From contig NZ_CP015217.1 of the NCBI RefSeq assembly GCF_001729245.1, forward strand, positions 298,501 through 362,500: a stretch of 64,000 nucleotides of DNA, in the 5' to 3' direction. Origin of the DNA: Leptospira tipperaryensis (GTDB lineage Bacteria > Spirochaetota > Leptospiria > Leptospirales > Leptospiraceae). The notes beneath the pieces were generated by a model. It was not told where the DNA came from. It worked only from the letters and a program-made list of their open reading frames with translations, and did no database searches. Position 1 is the first letter of the stretch. Each line of letters starts with the position of its first letter. Of this stretch, positions 32,369 through 45,638 are shown in pieces. A program made the translations under genes and the position numbers.

Positions 32369-33622
32369 TTAGAGATTTTCAAAAAGAATTTTGTCCTCTT
32401 CCAATTGAAGTCTTTCTTCTATCGCCGACTCGGCCGCGATTAAATCGACAAAACCGGGAGAATCCGGAAGCCAAGGCATAAGGTGCCAAATTCCTAAAAG
32501 CTCCTTGTCGCCCGGAAGAATATAATCTGTCAGAGAGAACGTCTGAAGATTGAATAAAAAGGAAAGTTTCCCTTGAGGGATGTTTTTAATTTCTTTTAAA
32601 GCGATCGTAAGAACGCTCTGGTTTTCGGGAAAACGATTGGCTCTGCAATGACGCACAACGTGCTTTGGAAAAAAACGTTCCAGAAAAAGAAAACTAGATA
32701 AAATCGGAAGTGTTGTCCGGTATCGAATTCTCAAACCCGAAGAATCTACGGTAAGTTCCAAGGTTTTGGTCATTATAAAAATCAAAGAAAGAGTAAAAAT
32801 TCCGAGAAATAAGATCGAGAACGGAATAAAAAAGAACAGGAAAACCATTTCGAATTCCTTCATCGAGAGAAAGATGATTCCCCAGACGCCGTAAAAAAAT
32901 CCCATCACGGAAAGAATGGTAATCTTATCCTTGATCGTTTTCTTTTTTGTAAATTCTACCTTTGTTCCTTTCTCCGTCGGAGATAACTTTAGATATTTTG
33001 AATCTACTTTGACCTTTTCAACCGAGGGAAGAACCGAGGCCTCTCCATTGGTTTCTAAATTCTCCTTTGTATCATTCGAGACGGGGAGGGGAAGAAGGGA
33101 TCTGAATTGAGAAAGTTCCTTTGTTAGGGATTCCATTCCAGAATAAGAATGTAGAAGATAAAAGGCTCCATCCGATTTAAGAAAGAATAAATCCCAGACC
33201 GTTCTAAAACCCGAACCGCTGGAACTCGCGCTTCCGTTTCTGGAAACAACTCGTTTCTTTATCTTGTAACAGACGATCGCTGAAAGATCGATCTTCAGGT
33301 CCGATCGATTCGTTTCTTTGATTAGAAGAATTCCTTCCTTTGGAAGAATTTTCTCTTCTTGAATCGCATCTTTTGTTTTGCGATAAGTTCTTACGGAAGA
33401 AAAAAGAAGAAACAAAAACGAAAAAGTCAAAAATAGAATTAATCCCGGATAAAAAGTTTCTCCTTCGGTAAAAAGTTGGATCGCATATACGAATAGTCCG
33501 AACCCGAAAATGGAAACAAAAAAAAGAATCAAACTAAGAAAACATCCGATCAATCCTTGGAAGTGATACGGATTTTTAGAAATTCTAACGGCGTAATCGG
33601 ATTCAAAACTCCAAGTAGACAT
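32369..33622 (-). CDS. Membrane protein of unknown function
   Basis: 417 residues with four clear hydrophobic helices: two near the N-terminus (IGCFLSLILFFVSIFGFGLFVYAI, GLILFLTFSFLFLLF) and two in the middle (ITILSVMGFFYGVWGIIFL, FFFIPFSILFLGIFTLSLIFIM). The parts between and after are cytoplasmic strand-rich segments (LELTVDSSGLRIRYRTTLP...), somewhat like the DUF3592/bacterial PH-like membrane proteins, but the match is not strong enough to name. Start at ATG 33622. It ends 79 bases from the 5S promoter region on the same strand, so readthrough into 5S is conceivable. Confidence 0.68.
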   Translation of the reverse strand: MSTWSFESDYAVRISKNPYHFQGLIGCFLSLILFFVSIFGFGLFVYAIQLFTEGETFYPGLILFLTFSFLFLLFSSVRTYRKTKDAIQEEKILPKEGILLIKETNRSDLKIDLSAIVCYKIKKRVVSRNGSASSSGSGFRTVWDLFFLKSDGAFYLLHSYSGMESLTKELSQFRSLLPLPVSNDTKENLETNGEASVLPSVEKVKVDSKYLKLSPTEKGTKVEFTKKKTIKDKITILSVMGFFYGVWGIIFLSMKEFEMVFLFFFIPFSILFLGIFTLSLIFIMTKTLELTVDSSGLRIRYRTTLPILSSFLFLERFFPKHVVRHCRANRFPENQSVLTIALKEIKNIPQGKLSFLFNLQTFSLTDYILPGDKELLGIWHLMPWLPDSPGFVDLIAAESAIEERLQLEEDKILFENL

Positions 33623-33961
33623 TGGAACCTCTTATCAAAGTTTTTTGTTCAGAAAATATCTTTCTGTCGTTCATTCTGTTTTCGATTTTTTTCGCCTTAT
33701 TCTTGAAAGCCGAATTTCATTCTCAGCGCCTTTCAAAAAATAAGAACAATCAATTATTATCTTTTTTGAGTTCGGTCAAGTAGTAAAAAAGAGAAATTCT
33801 CTTTGTCATTTTTCTCGAATTTCGAATGCCTTAGAATCTTAAAATTGTTTCCCTGATCTTTTCCTTTGGAAGTCTTGCAGATAAGGCTTTCCCGAAGCCG
33901 TTTGTGATTCTTCTTTTTGAAACCGAAGCGGGGAAAGTGAAAGACATTGGATGGAGGCCGC
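33623..33961. other. Divergent intergenic region without a recognised gene
   Basis: 339 bases, T-rich and A-rich. A minus-strand frame here has poor composition and no ribosome site. No hairpin or operator stands out. It presumably holds the promoters of the membrane-protein gene and of ppnP. Confidence 0.4.
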
Positions 33962-34276
33962 ATGGCTCAGTTTGAAAACGTTACAGTTATAAAAAAAGCG
34001 AATATCTATTACGAAGGAAAGGTTACGAGCAGAACCGTTTTATTTTCAGACGGAAGCAAAAAGACTCTGGGAATTTTAATGCCCGGCGAATATGATTTTG
34101 GAACCGACGAAAAAGAAATTATGGAAATTTTAGAAGGGGACTTGCTCGTAAAACTTCCGGGCGAAACGTCTTGGAAAGAAATCAAAGGCGGACAATCCTT
34201 TGAAGTTCCTGCGAATTCCAGATTTCAATTGAACGTAAAGAAGATCAGCGACTACTGTTGTTCTTATATCGCTTAA
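33962..34276 (+). CDS. ppnP: Pyrimidine/purine nucleoside phosphorylase
   Basis: Small cupin (DUF1255) enzyme that splits nucleosides with phosphate into base and ribose-1-phosphate. The 104-residue sequence matches the family along its length: [25 protein letters not shown] near the start, the [21 protein letters not shown] core, and [23 protein letters not shown] at the end. The ATG at 33962 follows GGAGG by 5 bases and is chosen over an upstream in-frame start at 33947. Monocistronic, closed by a strong terminator. Confidence 0.9.
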   Translation: MAQFENVTVIKKANIYYEGKVTSRTVLFSDGSKKTLGILMPGEYDFGTDEKEIMEILEGDLLVKLPGETSWKEIKGGQSFEVPANSRFQLNVKKISDYCCSYIA

Positions 34277-34350
34277 ATTAAACCTTTCCTAAAGAAGGGA
34301 ATCGTTCCGAATTACAGCCGTTAGGCGGTTGATTTCGAATTCTCCAATTA

Positions 34351-34379
34351 AAAAGCCGAGGTGGAATTCCTCGGCTTTT
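34351..34379. terminator. Bidirectional rho-independent terminator
   Basis: AAAAGCCGAGG (34351-34361) pairs perfectly with CCTCGGCTTTT (34369-34379) around a 7-base loop. It lies between the convergent ppnP and gcvP genes and has T runs for both strands. Confidence 0.88.
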
Positions 34380-34408
34380 GCGCTTTTATCGGATTTCGTT
34401 TAACAAAA

Positions 34409-37303
<2,895 letters not shown>

Positions 37304-37341
37304 GTTCACCTGCTTTGAATTCTCAAGATTAGACTTTGCTG

Positions 37342-37734
37342 TTATTCGAGTCCTGCTACGAACGTTTTGTATTTTTCGGAACTGAGTAGTTTTTCGAGTT
37401 CGGAAGGAGAAAAACCTTTTACCTTAATCATCCAAGAATCGAAAGGTTTTGCGTTTACTTCCCCCGGGCTTTTGGAAAGAGCCGGATTGGATTCGATGAC
37501 TTCTCCGCTGATAGGAGCGTATAAATCTTCGGCTGCTTTTACCGATTCGATGGTTCCAAAGGTTTCAAATTGTTTGATCGCCTTTCCGGCTTTCGGAAGA
37601 TCAACGAAGACGATGTCGCCTAACGCGGACTGTGCGAAGTCTGAAATTCCAATGAGAGCAACGTCTCCTTCTATTTTGACCCATTCGTGTTTTTCCGAGA
37701 AGAGATATCCTGCGGGCGCTTGCGTTTCTGCCAT
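37342..37734 (-). CDS. gcvH: Glycine cleavage system H protein
   Basis: Lipoyl-carrier protein that shuttles the aminomethyl intermediate between GcvP, GcvT and lipoamide dehydrogenase. 130 residues with the lipoylation site Lys 66 in [23 protein letters not shown] and the N-terminal [15 protein letters not shown]. Sits between gcvT and gcvP with short gaps of 14 and 38 bases. Confidence 0.97.
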   Translation of the reverse strand: MAETQAPAGYLFSEKHEWVKIEGDVALIGISDFAQSALGDIVFVDLPKAGKAIKQFETFGTIESVKAAEDLYAPISGEVIESNPALSKSPGEVNAKPFDSWMIKVKGFSPSELEKLLSSEKYKTFVAGLE

Positions 37735-37748
37735 GATCCGTTTCCTAA

Positions 37749-38864
<1,116 letters not shown>

Positions 38865-39477
38865 AAGCTTTCCGAGTACCAGTTTTTACTAGTTCCGTCC
38901 TAGGACAAATGGATTTTCAGGAAAATAAGTTCAAATCTTTAGGAAATTTTTACCGGGGATCGGATTTAGAATACTTCCAATTTTGGGTTCTTGGATTTGG
39001 AACCTTGTTTTTTGCTTTTTCGGAAAGCGTTAGGAGCTTATGAATTTCGTGTGTTCTTCGGAATTTTGGAACGATAGAATGATTCCCCGGCGTTTTATGA
39101 ATCGTCTCATTTTGTTTTATTAGAATATTTGAATTTACTATTGAATCGATCGGTATTTTTACTTTTGTTTTTATCGAAACAATCGAATCGCAAATGAAGC
39201 TTAGGTTTTTGGTTTCAAGAAGGAAACTCTTTTCGTCAGAAAGTTCTGATAAAGAATTTAGTGTTTATCGAAATCTTGGGAGAATGGGAGAGATTGAATC
39301 CAAGGAAAGTTTATCCCCGTTATCGCTTTCTACAGACAGAGAAAAATAAAAAAACGTAAATAGAAAACGATTCCCTGATTTTTTATATTAGAGACGTTTT
39401 AATAAAATATAATGTTCTTTTCTATGAAGTGAAATAATTTGTTGAAAAGATATTGCACTTTTGGCCAAGTTGAGTAC
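38865..39477. other. Long intergenic region upstream of gcvT
   Basis: 613 bases, very AT-rich to the right. No open reading frame with a ribosome site and no tRNA, riboswitch or strong hairpin was recognised. It must hold the promoter of the gcv operon (minus strand) and of the small lipoprotein gene (plus strand). Confidence 0.5.
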
Positions 39478-39774
39478 ATGAAAAAATATCTATCGATGAC
39501 ATTGGTCATCCTGTTCGTTGCGGTCTCGTTCCAGTGTTCGGAAATTTCACCTCGTCAAAAATGTTATGAAGATAACTATTGTAAGTCGGCGGACTCCGAC
39601 TGTGTGGCGGCTTCTTTGTTGATAACAGCGCTCTTGCAAAGTGGGAGTTCGAGTGGGTCTTCCTCTTCAAGTTCATCTAACAATTCCTTCCTGAGTTTAT
39701 ACTTTAGCCCGCTTGCTTGTATCGGTGCGAAAGCTTCCTGCGAGGCGGATTGCGATAAGAAACATCCATTCTGA
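39478..39774 (+). CDS. Small cysteine-rich lipoprotein
   Basis: 98 residues. The start at ATG 39478 gives MKKYLSMTLVILFVAVSFQC, a signal peptide with lipobox V-S-F-Q-C. The mature part has seven further cysteines (KCYEDNYCKSADSDC, LACIGAKASCEADCDKK), so disulfides or a metal site are possible, and a run of 11 serines and glycines (SGSSSGSSSSSSSNN) in the middle. I do not recognise a family. No partner gene; the ribosome site is weak. Confidence 0.65.
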   Translation: MKKYLSMTLVILFVAVSFQCSEISPRQKCYEDNYCKSADSDCVAASLLITALLQSGSSSGSSSSSSSNNSFLSLYFSPLACIGAKASCEADCDKKHPF

Positions 39775-39861
39775 AAATCGAATATTCGATCTTTCCGTAG
39801 GGAAATGGGGAAGATCGATACGATCGAAAGAAGAAAATTTTAGAATCAGGGCCGATTTCTG

Positions 39862-42042
39862 TTACGCAGATTGCAAAATCTTTTGAATTACGGTCTGTAC
39901 TTCTTCGATCTTATACGGTTTGTCTAAGATTCCTTGAACACCTTGTAAAAGAAGTTTGTCTTTCTTTTCTCTTTCGATATGCCCGGAAGTGATGATGACT
40001 TTTATCTCGGGTTTAATTTCTTTCAATTTGAAAAAAAGAGAATCTCCGCTCATTTCCGGCATTCCTAAATCGGTGATCACCAAGTCGATGTGATGATCCG
40101 GATTTTGAAATACTTCAAGAGCGTGTTTTCCGGAGCTCGTTGTAAAAACCTTACAACCGGATAATTCAAGAATATCTTTCAATACTTCCAAAACCATAAT
40201 CTCGTCGTCGACGATAAGAATGGTTGCTTGAATGTTAGCTCGTTGTCTTCCGTTTTCTTTAATCGGAGATTCCGAAGCCGCGATTGCCGGAAAGTAGAGT
40301 TTAAAAGTTGTTCCTTGATTGGCGACTGAATCCACGTCGATAAAACCGAAATGATTTTTAGTGATCGTATCTACGATGGAAAGACCCAAGCCCGTTCCTT
40401 TTCCTCTTTCTTTCGTAGTAAAAAAAGGTTCGAAGATTTTTTGTTTAGTCTCCGGACTCATTCCTTTTCCGGTATCGCTTACATGAATGCAAACATACTC
40501 CTTAACATTTCCTCCGGAAGGAAATTTCTTTCGAACCTCGTCTCCTTTTACCGTAGTCTCGCGGATCGTGATCTTGCCTCCGTCGGGCATTGCGTCTCTC
40601 GCGTTCAACGCTAAGTTAAGAATGACTTGATGAAGATGGCTGCTGTCGCCTCGAATGATTCCATTTTCGAGATCGATTTTAGTTTCGATAGAAATATTTT
40701 TTGGAAGCGAAAATGAAAGTATATCGGTGACTTCTCGAATGATATGCGAAATTGAAATCGGTTTGAGTTCGGAAGACCCCGGTCTTGAAAATAAAAGAAG
40801 TTGTTTTGTGATCGATCCGCCCCTTTTTGCGGCTTCGATAATTCTATGGACGTGTTTGTTTAGATCGGAATCATTTTCGATTCGTAATTTCATCACTTCC
40901 GCGCTTCCCATAATCATCGTTAAAAGGTTATTAAAATCGTGAGCGATTCCACCGGCAAGTAAGCCGATACTTTCCATTTTTTGAGCCTGACGAACGATTT
41001 CTTCGGCGGTCTTTCTTTCGGAGATATTTCGAACGATCCCTTGCAACAAACCGTTTCTCAAAATTTTTGCATTGATTTCGACCGGTACGATACTTCCGTC
41101 TTTACGAACCAATTTTCTCTCGCTCAAAACGGCTTTCCCGTTACGAAGATCTTCCACACGAAGCGGATTCTTCATAAGATCTTCGGGTTCGATGACGTCC
41201 CAAATTGTAAGATTTAAAAATTCTTCTTTCGTATAACCTAACAGTGCGCAGCCGCTCGGATTGATTTCAACGTATTTGCCGTCTTTATCAATTAGAAAGA
41301 TGGTATCCGAAGCTTGTTCGACTAAAGAACGATAGCGCGTTTCACTTTCCGATTTGAGATCTTCGATTCTTTTTCTTTCGATCGCGATTCCAGCAATATG
41401 AGCCAAGGAGTGAATCAATCTCAAATCCAGATCGGAAGGTTTTTTAGGTTCGTTGTAATAAAGTGCGAATGTCCCCAAAACCTGATTGGAAGGAGAAATG
41501 ATCGGCTGAGACCAACAGGACTTTAAATTAAATTTTTCCGCGAGGTCCTTATAATTTTCCCAGAGAGGATCTTTTTGAATGTTTTGTACAATGATGAGTT
41601 TTTTTAAATAAGCCGCGGTTCCGCAAGAGCCTACTTTTGGACCGATCTTTACACCGTCGATACTATCATTGTATTCTTTAGGTAGGCTTGGGGCCGCGCC
41701 GTGTCTCAGAGTTACTCCGTCTTTATCTAATAAAAGAATGCTCGCGTGAATATCGGAACGATATTCTTCGATCGAGGACGCAAGAGTAAAAAGAATGTCT
41801 TTGAGAGATCGACCGGAGGAAAGTTCCTCAAAGACTTGAAACATGTGATTTAATAAGAGTTCGATTTTTCTTTGCTCTTCCGCGTCGGAGAGCGCCAGCC
41901 AACTTTTTGATTGGTCTTGATTTCTGAATAATGTTTTGAATAAAGCGACCGGAATATGTAAGAATCTATAGAATGATTCTAAAATAGACATGTTAGGTTC
42001 TTTTTTTGCAAACACAGTTGTATTCATAAAATGATGAAACAT
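39862..42042 (-). CDS. Hybrid sensor histidine kinase, GAF-PAS type
   Basis: Up to 726 residues, no transmembrane segment, so a cytosolic sensor. A GAF domain (about 70-220: ASILLLDKDGVTLRHGAAPSLP ... GPKVGSCGTAAYLKKLIIVQNI) precedes a PAS domain (about 235-345), a HisKA domain with LAGGIAHDFNNLL (His near 368), an HATPase_c domain (NLALNARDAMPDGG, DTGKGMSPETKQKIFEPFFTTKERGKGTGLGL) and a receiver (ILIVDDEIMVLEVL ... LVITDLGMPEMSGD). The N-terminus is uncertain: ATG 42042, 42027 or 41991 are possible and none has a clear ribosome site. Same core kinase type as the one at 9.7-11.6 kb. No output partner nearby. Confidence 0.92.
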   Translation of the reverse strand: MFHHFMNTTVFAKKEPNMSILESFYRFLHIPVALFKTLFRNQDQSKSWLALSDAEEQRKIELLLNHMFQVFEELSSGRSLKDILFTLASSIEEYRSDIHASILLLDKDGVTLRHGAAPSLPKEYNDSIDGVKIGPKVGSCGTAAYLKKLIIVQNIQKDPLWENYKDLAEKFNLKSCWSQPIISPSNQVLGTFALYYNEPKKPSDLDLRLIHSLAHIAGIAIERKRIEDLKSESETRYRSLVEQASDTIFLIDKDGKYVEINPSGCALLGYTKEEFLNLTIWDVIEPEDLMKNPLRVEDLRNGKAVLSERKLVRKDGSIVPVEINAKILRNGLLQGIVRNISERKTAEEIVRQAQKMESIGLLAGGIAHDFNNLLTMIMGSAEVMKLRIENDSDLNKHVHRIIEAAKRGGSITKQLLLFSRPGSSELKPISISHIIREVTDILSFSLPKNISIETKIDLENGIIRGDSSHLHQVILNLALNARDAMPDGGKITIRETTVKGDEVRKKFPSGGNVKEYVCIHVSDTGKGMSPETKQKIFEPFFTTKERGKGTGLGLSIVDTITKNHFGFIDVDSVANQGTTFKLYFPAIAASESPIKENGRQRANIQATILIVDDEIMVLEVLKDILELSGCKVFTTSSGKHALEVFQNPDHHIDLVITDLGMPEMSGDSLFFKLKEIKPEIKVIITSGHIEREKKDKLLLQGVQGILDKPYKIEEVQTVIQKILQSA

Positions 42043-42559
42043 AAGGTACTGAGTTTAACGAAAGAATCCGGATCTTCTTTCAAGAGACGTGATAAACTTT
42101 TAAATTCGAAGATTGCGGTGTAACAAAATGAATTCATATCCGATTTCCCTCTTTTATTTTCAAATAAAGTTTTGATTTCGATATTTGATTCACAAACCCA
42201 GGTAAAATTGAATCCATGTTCCCATTGATTTGAAAGGAAGATGGAAGAAGAAAACGATAACACAAATCTTAAAAAAACAAATCGGAAAGAAGGTTTACTT
42301 CCGTTTTTTGTACATAATTTTCTTATCGAAAAGAAGTTCTCATTCTTTCAAATTCTCGCTAAAAACGAAGGAAACCTATGAAATTGGGGATCTATTTGAT
42401 ATGTAAGGTTTTTGTATGAAAAATATCAATTCATGTCTTGATCTTGTTTTTTAGATACCGATGTGATGGAAAAAATTCTTTGGAAAGATCGATTCGAGAT
42501 ATAGAAAACGATTTCCTTGTTTATAGAAATTCTTTTATTCCATTTGCTGCGGCTCGGTC
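42043..42559. other. Intergenic region without a recognised gene
   Basis: 517 AT-rich bases between the GAF kinase start and the AraC gene end. A 79-residue minus-strand frame overlapping the kinase start has no ribosome site and biased composition; I do not call it. Confidence 0.45.
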
Positions 42560-43366
42560 TTATTTTAGTCTGAGCAATTTAGAATATTGTTCGGGGGATT
42601 TTCCGACTATGTTTTTGAAATCTTTAATAAAGTGAGCCTGATCAAAGTAGCCTAAATCTAAAGCGAGTTGGATTCCATCTACGTTCTCGCCTTTTTCCAA
42701 TCTTTCGGCTGCCTCGTGCAATCTATATCTTTGAATAACCCATTTCGGAGTCACTCCTACATAACGACTGAATTGGCGCTGTAGAGTTCTTTTGTTAATA
42801 CGAAGACGGTTTGCTAAATCTTCGACTTTGCGAATGTTCGGATTTTTAAAGATAGAATCGATTACTTCCTGAATCCATAAAACATTTTCATCCTTCTCCG
42901 GAAGACGTTGCAAAAGAATTTGTTCTATGGTTTCTAATCTTTCTTCATCGTTCTTTGCGGAAAGAATTGAGTTTTCCAAACGTAAAACGTCCACGCTAAA
43001 AACGGAATCAATAGGGATGGATCGATTTTGAAGGGAACGAATCGCCTTTCGATAGAAAGGATAAAAAGCTCCGGGTTTGAATTTTACTCCCCAGACTTTT
43101 CCTAAATCTTTTAGGAGATACGAAAATTTCCCCTCGATGATTCCTTGAATCCTCGATTTATCTTTATCGATCACAAGATGAACGCTCGGATGTGGAAGCG
43201 TTTCCGCGAGTTGAGGTTCCTTGCCACGGAGATCCCATTCTACCGTCCAATGATGTTCTATAAAAAATTCCAAACTAGGACTCGGCAAATAACGAGCATG
43301 TTTGAAATCGATTTTTGTTTTCTCTGATTTCAGAACACCCCTTGGTTTATCTTTTTTGGATTCCAT
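42560..43366 (-). CDS. AraC-family transcriptional regulator
   Basis: DNA-binding regulator of about 268 residues. The N-terminal half (RYLPSPSLEFFIEHHWTVEWDLRGKEPQLAETLPHPSVHLVIDK ... WGVKFKPGAFYPF) is the DUF6597-type sensing domain found in this AraC subgroup. The C-terminal part holds the two helix-turn-helices: RKVEDLANRLRINKRTLQRQFSRYVGVTPKWVIQRYRLHEAAERL and IQLALDLGYFDQAHFIKDFKNIVGKSPEQYSK. The start is ambiguous: ATG 43366 is listed, TTG 43405 would add 13 residues. Target genes unknown; the divergent GFA-domain gene is a candidate. Confidence 0.87.
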   Translation of the reverse strand: MESKKDKPRGVLKSEKTKIDFKHARYLPSPSLEFFIEHHWTVEWDLRGKEPQLAETLPHPSVHLVIDKDKSRIQGIIEGKFSYLLKDLGKVWGVKFKPGAFYPFYRKAIRSLQNRSIPIDSVFSVDVLRLENSILSAKNDEERLETIEQILLQRLPEKDENVLWIQEVIDSIFKNPNIRKVEDLANRLRINKRTLQRQFSRYVGVTPKWVIQRYRLHEAAERLEKGENVDGIQLALDLGYFDQAHFIKDFKNIVGKSPEQYSKLLRLK

Positions 43367-43628
43367 CTTTGAATCTATTAAATCCAAAATCGAATCGCGG
43401 CTCAATGAGTTTTTAAATTGGATCGAAGTAAAAAAGAAAATGAATCGAAGAAAGAAAATCTTCGTCTAAAATTTCTTTCGAGAAAATATATGACAGTTTT
43501 TGGCAACATTCAAAAAGGAATGTATATTCGATTTAAAAAATTCTTCGTTTAAAAAACTTAAAATGTTGAATCTTAGATGGATTGAAACTTATATTTAATT
43601 TAGAAAAATAACGGAATAGGTATTGGAC

Positions 43629-44036
43629 ATGAGCATTAAAAAATACAACGGTAGCTGTCACTGCGGAAAGGTAAAATATGAAGTCGATCTCGATCTTTCC
43701 TTAGGAACCTCGAAGTGTAATTGTTCGTTCTGCAGTAAGGTAAGAAATTGGAGCGCGATGATAAAACCGGCGGCCTTTCATCTTCTTTCCGGAAAAGAAG
43801 AATTGGGAAGTTATCAATTCGGAACGATGAGCGCAACGCATAAGTTTTGTAAGAACTGCGGAGTTCGAACTTATACGGAAGGTTATATCGAAGAAATCGG
43901 GGGAGACTTTATAAGCGTAAGTTTGTCCACTCTGGACAATCTCGAACCTAGCGAACTCGTGGAAGCACCGCTTTGGTATGCGGACGGACGTCACAACAAT
44001 TGGAGATCGCAGCCGGCAGAGATTCGTCATCTTTGA
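43629..44036 (+). CDS. GFA-domain (CENP-V-like) zinc protein
   Basis: 135-residue protein of the glutathione-dependent formaldehyde-activating (GFA)/CENP-V fold. Zinc-binding cysteines are visible as [11 protein letters not shown] (C-x-C), CNCSFCSK and [12 protein letters not shown], the normal GFA pattern. Family members are often annotated as S-(hydroxymethyl)glutathione synthase, but most have no proven activity. ATG 43629 is chosen over TTG 43623. It stands alone, divergent from the AraC regulator, which may control it. Confidence 0.86.
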   Translation: MSIKKYNGSCHCGKVKYEVDLDLSLGTSKCNCSFCSKVRNWSAMIKPAAFHLLSGKEELGSYQFGTMSATHKFCKNCGVRTYTEGYIEEIGGDFISVSLSTLDNLEPSELVEAPLWYADGRHNNWRSQPAEIRHL

Positions 44037-44072
44037 AAATAAAAAACCTGCATATTCCCAGGACCATTTTAT

Positions 44073-44117
44073 CCCGAGCAAAACAATTCGATTGAGTTGC
44101 TCGGGAAGCATTTTTTA
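44073..44117 (+). terminator. Rho-independent terminator
   Basis: CCCGAGCAA (44073-44081) pairs perfectly with TTGCTCGGG (44097-44105) around a 15-base loop, followed by AAGCATTTTTT. It ends the GFA-domain gene. Confidence 0.75.
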
Positions 44118-44170
44118 CGCCAAGGATCGTTTGTTCATAAAACGCGTGTTTGGCGAAAAAGAAAAATCGA

Positions 44171-44668
44171 TCAGTCTTTTAGACCTTCCAAACCTGCTCT
44201 TGCAACTTGACCGTCTTGCGCCGAAGTTCCCCCGGAAACGCCGATCGCACCGATGATTTTCCCATCCAGAAGAATCAATTCTCCACCTTCCAACGGATAA
44301 ACTCCCGGTAAACCGATCAATCGAAGTCCCATTCCGCCGGCTACAACGGAGTCTTCCATCGCCTTTGTTGGTCTTCTAAAATTGACAGCGCATTTTGCTT
44401 TTCCTTGAGAGATATCGATGGAACCGAATTGAGTTCCATCGATTCTTTCCAGATAAACCAAGTTTCCGCCGGAATCCACAATGGAGATTACCATCTTCCA
44501 TCCGTTTTTCTTGGCTTCTGCCTCCGCTTTCAGAATGATTTTTTTCGCTACTTCGAGACGAATCGGATTTCCGTAATCCGGAAAGTTAGGTTGGTTTTGA
44601 CTCATAACACTCCGTGAGTTTGTAAGAAGAATAGAAACCACAATCAATGTGAGAATTTTCGGGTACAT
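44171..44668 (-). CDS. Exported GlcG/HbpS-like (DUF336) protein
   Basis: 165 residues with a cleavable signal peptide (MYPKILTLIVVSILLTNSRSVMSQ). The mature part is a GlcG/HbpS domain: VAKKIILKAEAEAKKNGWKMVISIVDSGGNLVYLERIDGTQFGSIDISQGKAKCAVNFRRPT and the terminal GELILLDGKIIGAIGVSGGTSAQDGQVARAG. Relatives bind haem or cobalamin-like ligands or serve as small sensory proteins; the ligand here is unknown. The start at 44668 is supported by AGAGGAA at good spacing; upstream in-frame starts are rejected. Confidence 0.85.
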   Translation of the reverse strand: MYPKILTLIVVSILLTNSRSVMSQNQPNFPDYGNPIRLEVAKKIILKAEAEAKKNGWKMVISIVDSGGNLVYLERIDGTQFGSIDISQGKAKCAVNFRRPTKAMEDSVVAGGMGLRLIGLPGVYPLEGGELILLDGKIIGAIGVSGGTSAQDGQVARAGLEGLKD

Positions 44669-45010
44669 AGATTTCCTCTGCTGAATTTGAAATGGGATTT
44701 TGTTAACCGAAGAGCCCTTTTCATCGACCAAACTGAATCGATAGAAATAGAATTTTCGGGTTTTAGTTTAACCTTTTGGGATTTGAAACTGAGGTCGATC
44801 GAAGACGAATCGTTCGTCAGGATCGAGGTGGGCTTTTCTAAAAGCGGGAGAGAAGAATTCTAAAAATTTAATTTAGAATCGACTTTAATTAAATATTGGA
44901 TTTTTGTTCTGTCAAGTTTTTTATAAGATCGAATTTAAGAATTTCGGATATGGATTTCGTATTGCAATTTTGTCTCTGAAATCGATCTTATTATTACAAA
45001 GGAGCGTAAC
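44669..45010. other. Divergent intergenic region, DUF336/DinB
   Basis: 342 bases, AT-rich to the right. Apart from the AAAGGAG ribosome site of the next gene (45000 region) nothing distinctive was seen. Confidence 0.4.
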
Positions 45011-45559
45011 GTGTTACATCGGAATTTTCAAAACTTAGCCGGCTACAATCGATGGATGAACGAAAGGATTTATAACGTAGTAGCCGAATTGCCGGAGTCG
45101 ATTCGAATTCAGGATCAAAAAGCCTTTTTCGGATCGATTCACGCGACGCTCAATCATATTCTTTGGGCCGATAAGATTTGGCTGAGTCGTTTCCTAAAGG
45201 GAGGTTATTCCTTCGATATTTTGACCGAAGATACCGTAGCGGGTGTGGAAGGGCAGGCGGCCAATCATCGACATGAAATAGAAAGTAACTTTGATCGACT
45301 CGAAAAAGAAAGAATGAAAGTGGATCAAGATATGGTAAGGTGGATCGGCGAAGGATTCTCAGAGTCCGATTTTGTGAAGAATTTAGAATATCAAAATACA
45401 AAAGGAAGTCTGCATTCGACTCCGATCTTTTCCGTTCTGACCCATCTTTTCAATCATCAGACGCATCATCGTGGTCAGGTGACCGCGTTGTTGTTTCAAA
45501 ATGGAATCGATCCAGGCGTTACCGATCTGATCTATTATCTTCGATTGAATTCTAATTGA
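45011..45559 (+). CDS. DinB-family protein
   Basis: 182-residue four-helix-bundle protein of the DinB/YfiT superfamily, metal-dependent. The three metal-ligand histidines fit HATLNHILWADKIW near residue 48 and the LTHLFNHQTHHRGQV segment near residue 145. The start is GTG 45011, chosen because of AAAGGAG 8 bases before it. Family members act as bacillithiol- or thiol-dependent transferases or are induced by DNA damage in other bacteria; the role here is unknown. Confidence 0.88.
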   Translation: MLHRNFQNLAGYNRWMNERIYNVVAELPESIRIQDQKAFFGSIHATLNHILWADKIWLSRFLKGGYSFDILTEDTVAGVEGQAANHRHEIESNFDRLEKERMKVDQDMVRWIGEGFSESDFVKNLEYQNTKGSLHSTPIFSVLTHLFNHQTHHRGQVTALLFQNGIDPGVTDLIYYLRLNSN

Positions 45560-45638
45560 AGCGTCGAAATTGTAATTTTGTTTTTTAGAATTTAGGAACT
45601 GACAAAAAAAAGACTTTCCTCCTTTGGGAAAGAGGATC

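Noticed and set aside
33757..33963. 68-residue minus-strand frame between the membrane-protein gene and ppnP
   Set aside because: Lys/Arg/Phe-rich translation of AT-rich sequence without a ribosome site; it covers the ppnP leader.
38865..39100. Glycine riboswitch upstream of gcvT
   Set aside because: None of the conserved glycine-aptamer core segments were recognised in the minus-strand leader.
42024..42263. 79-residue minus-strand frame upstream of the GAF kinase
   Set aside because: It overlaps the kinase start, has no ribosome site and no family.
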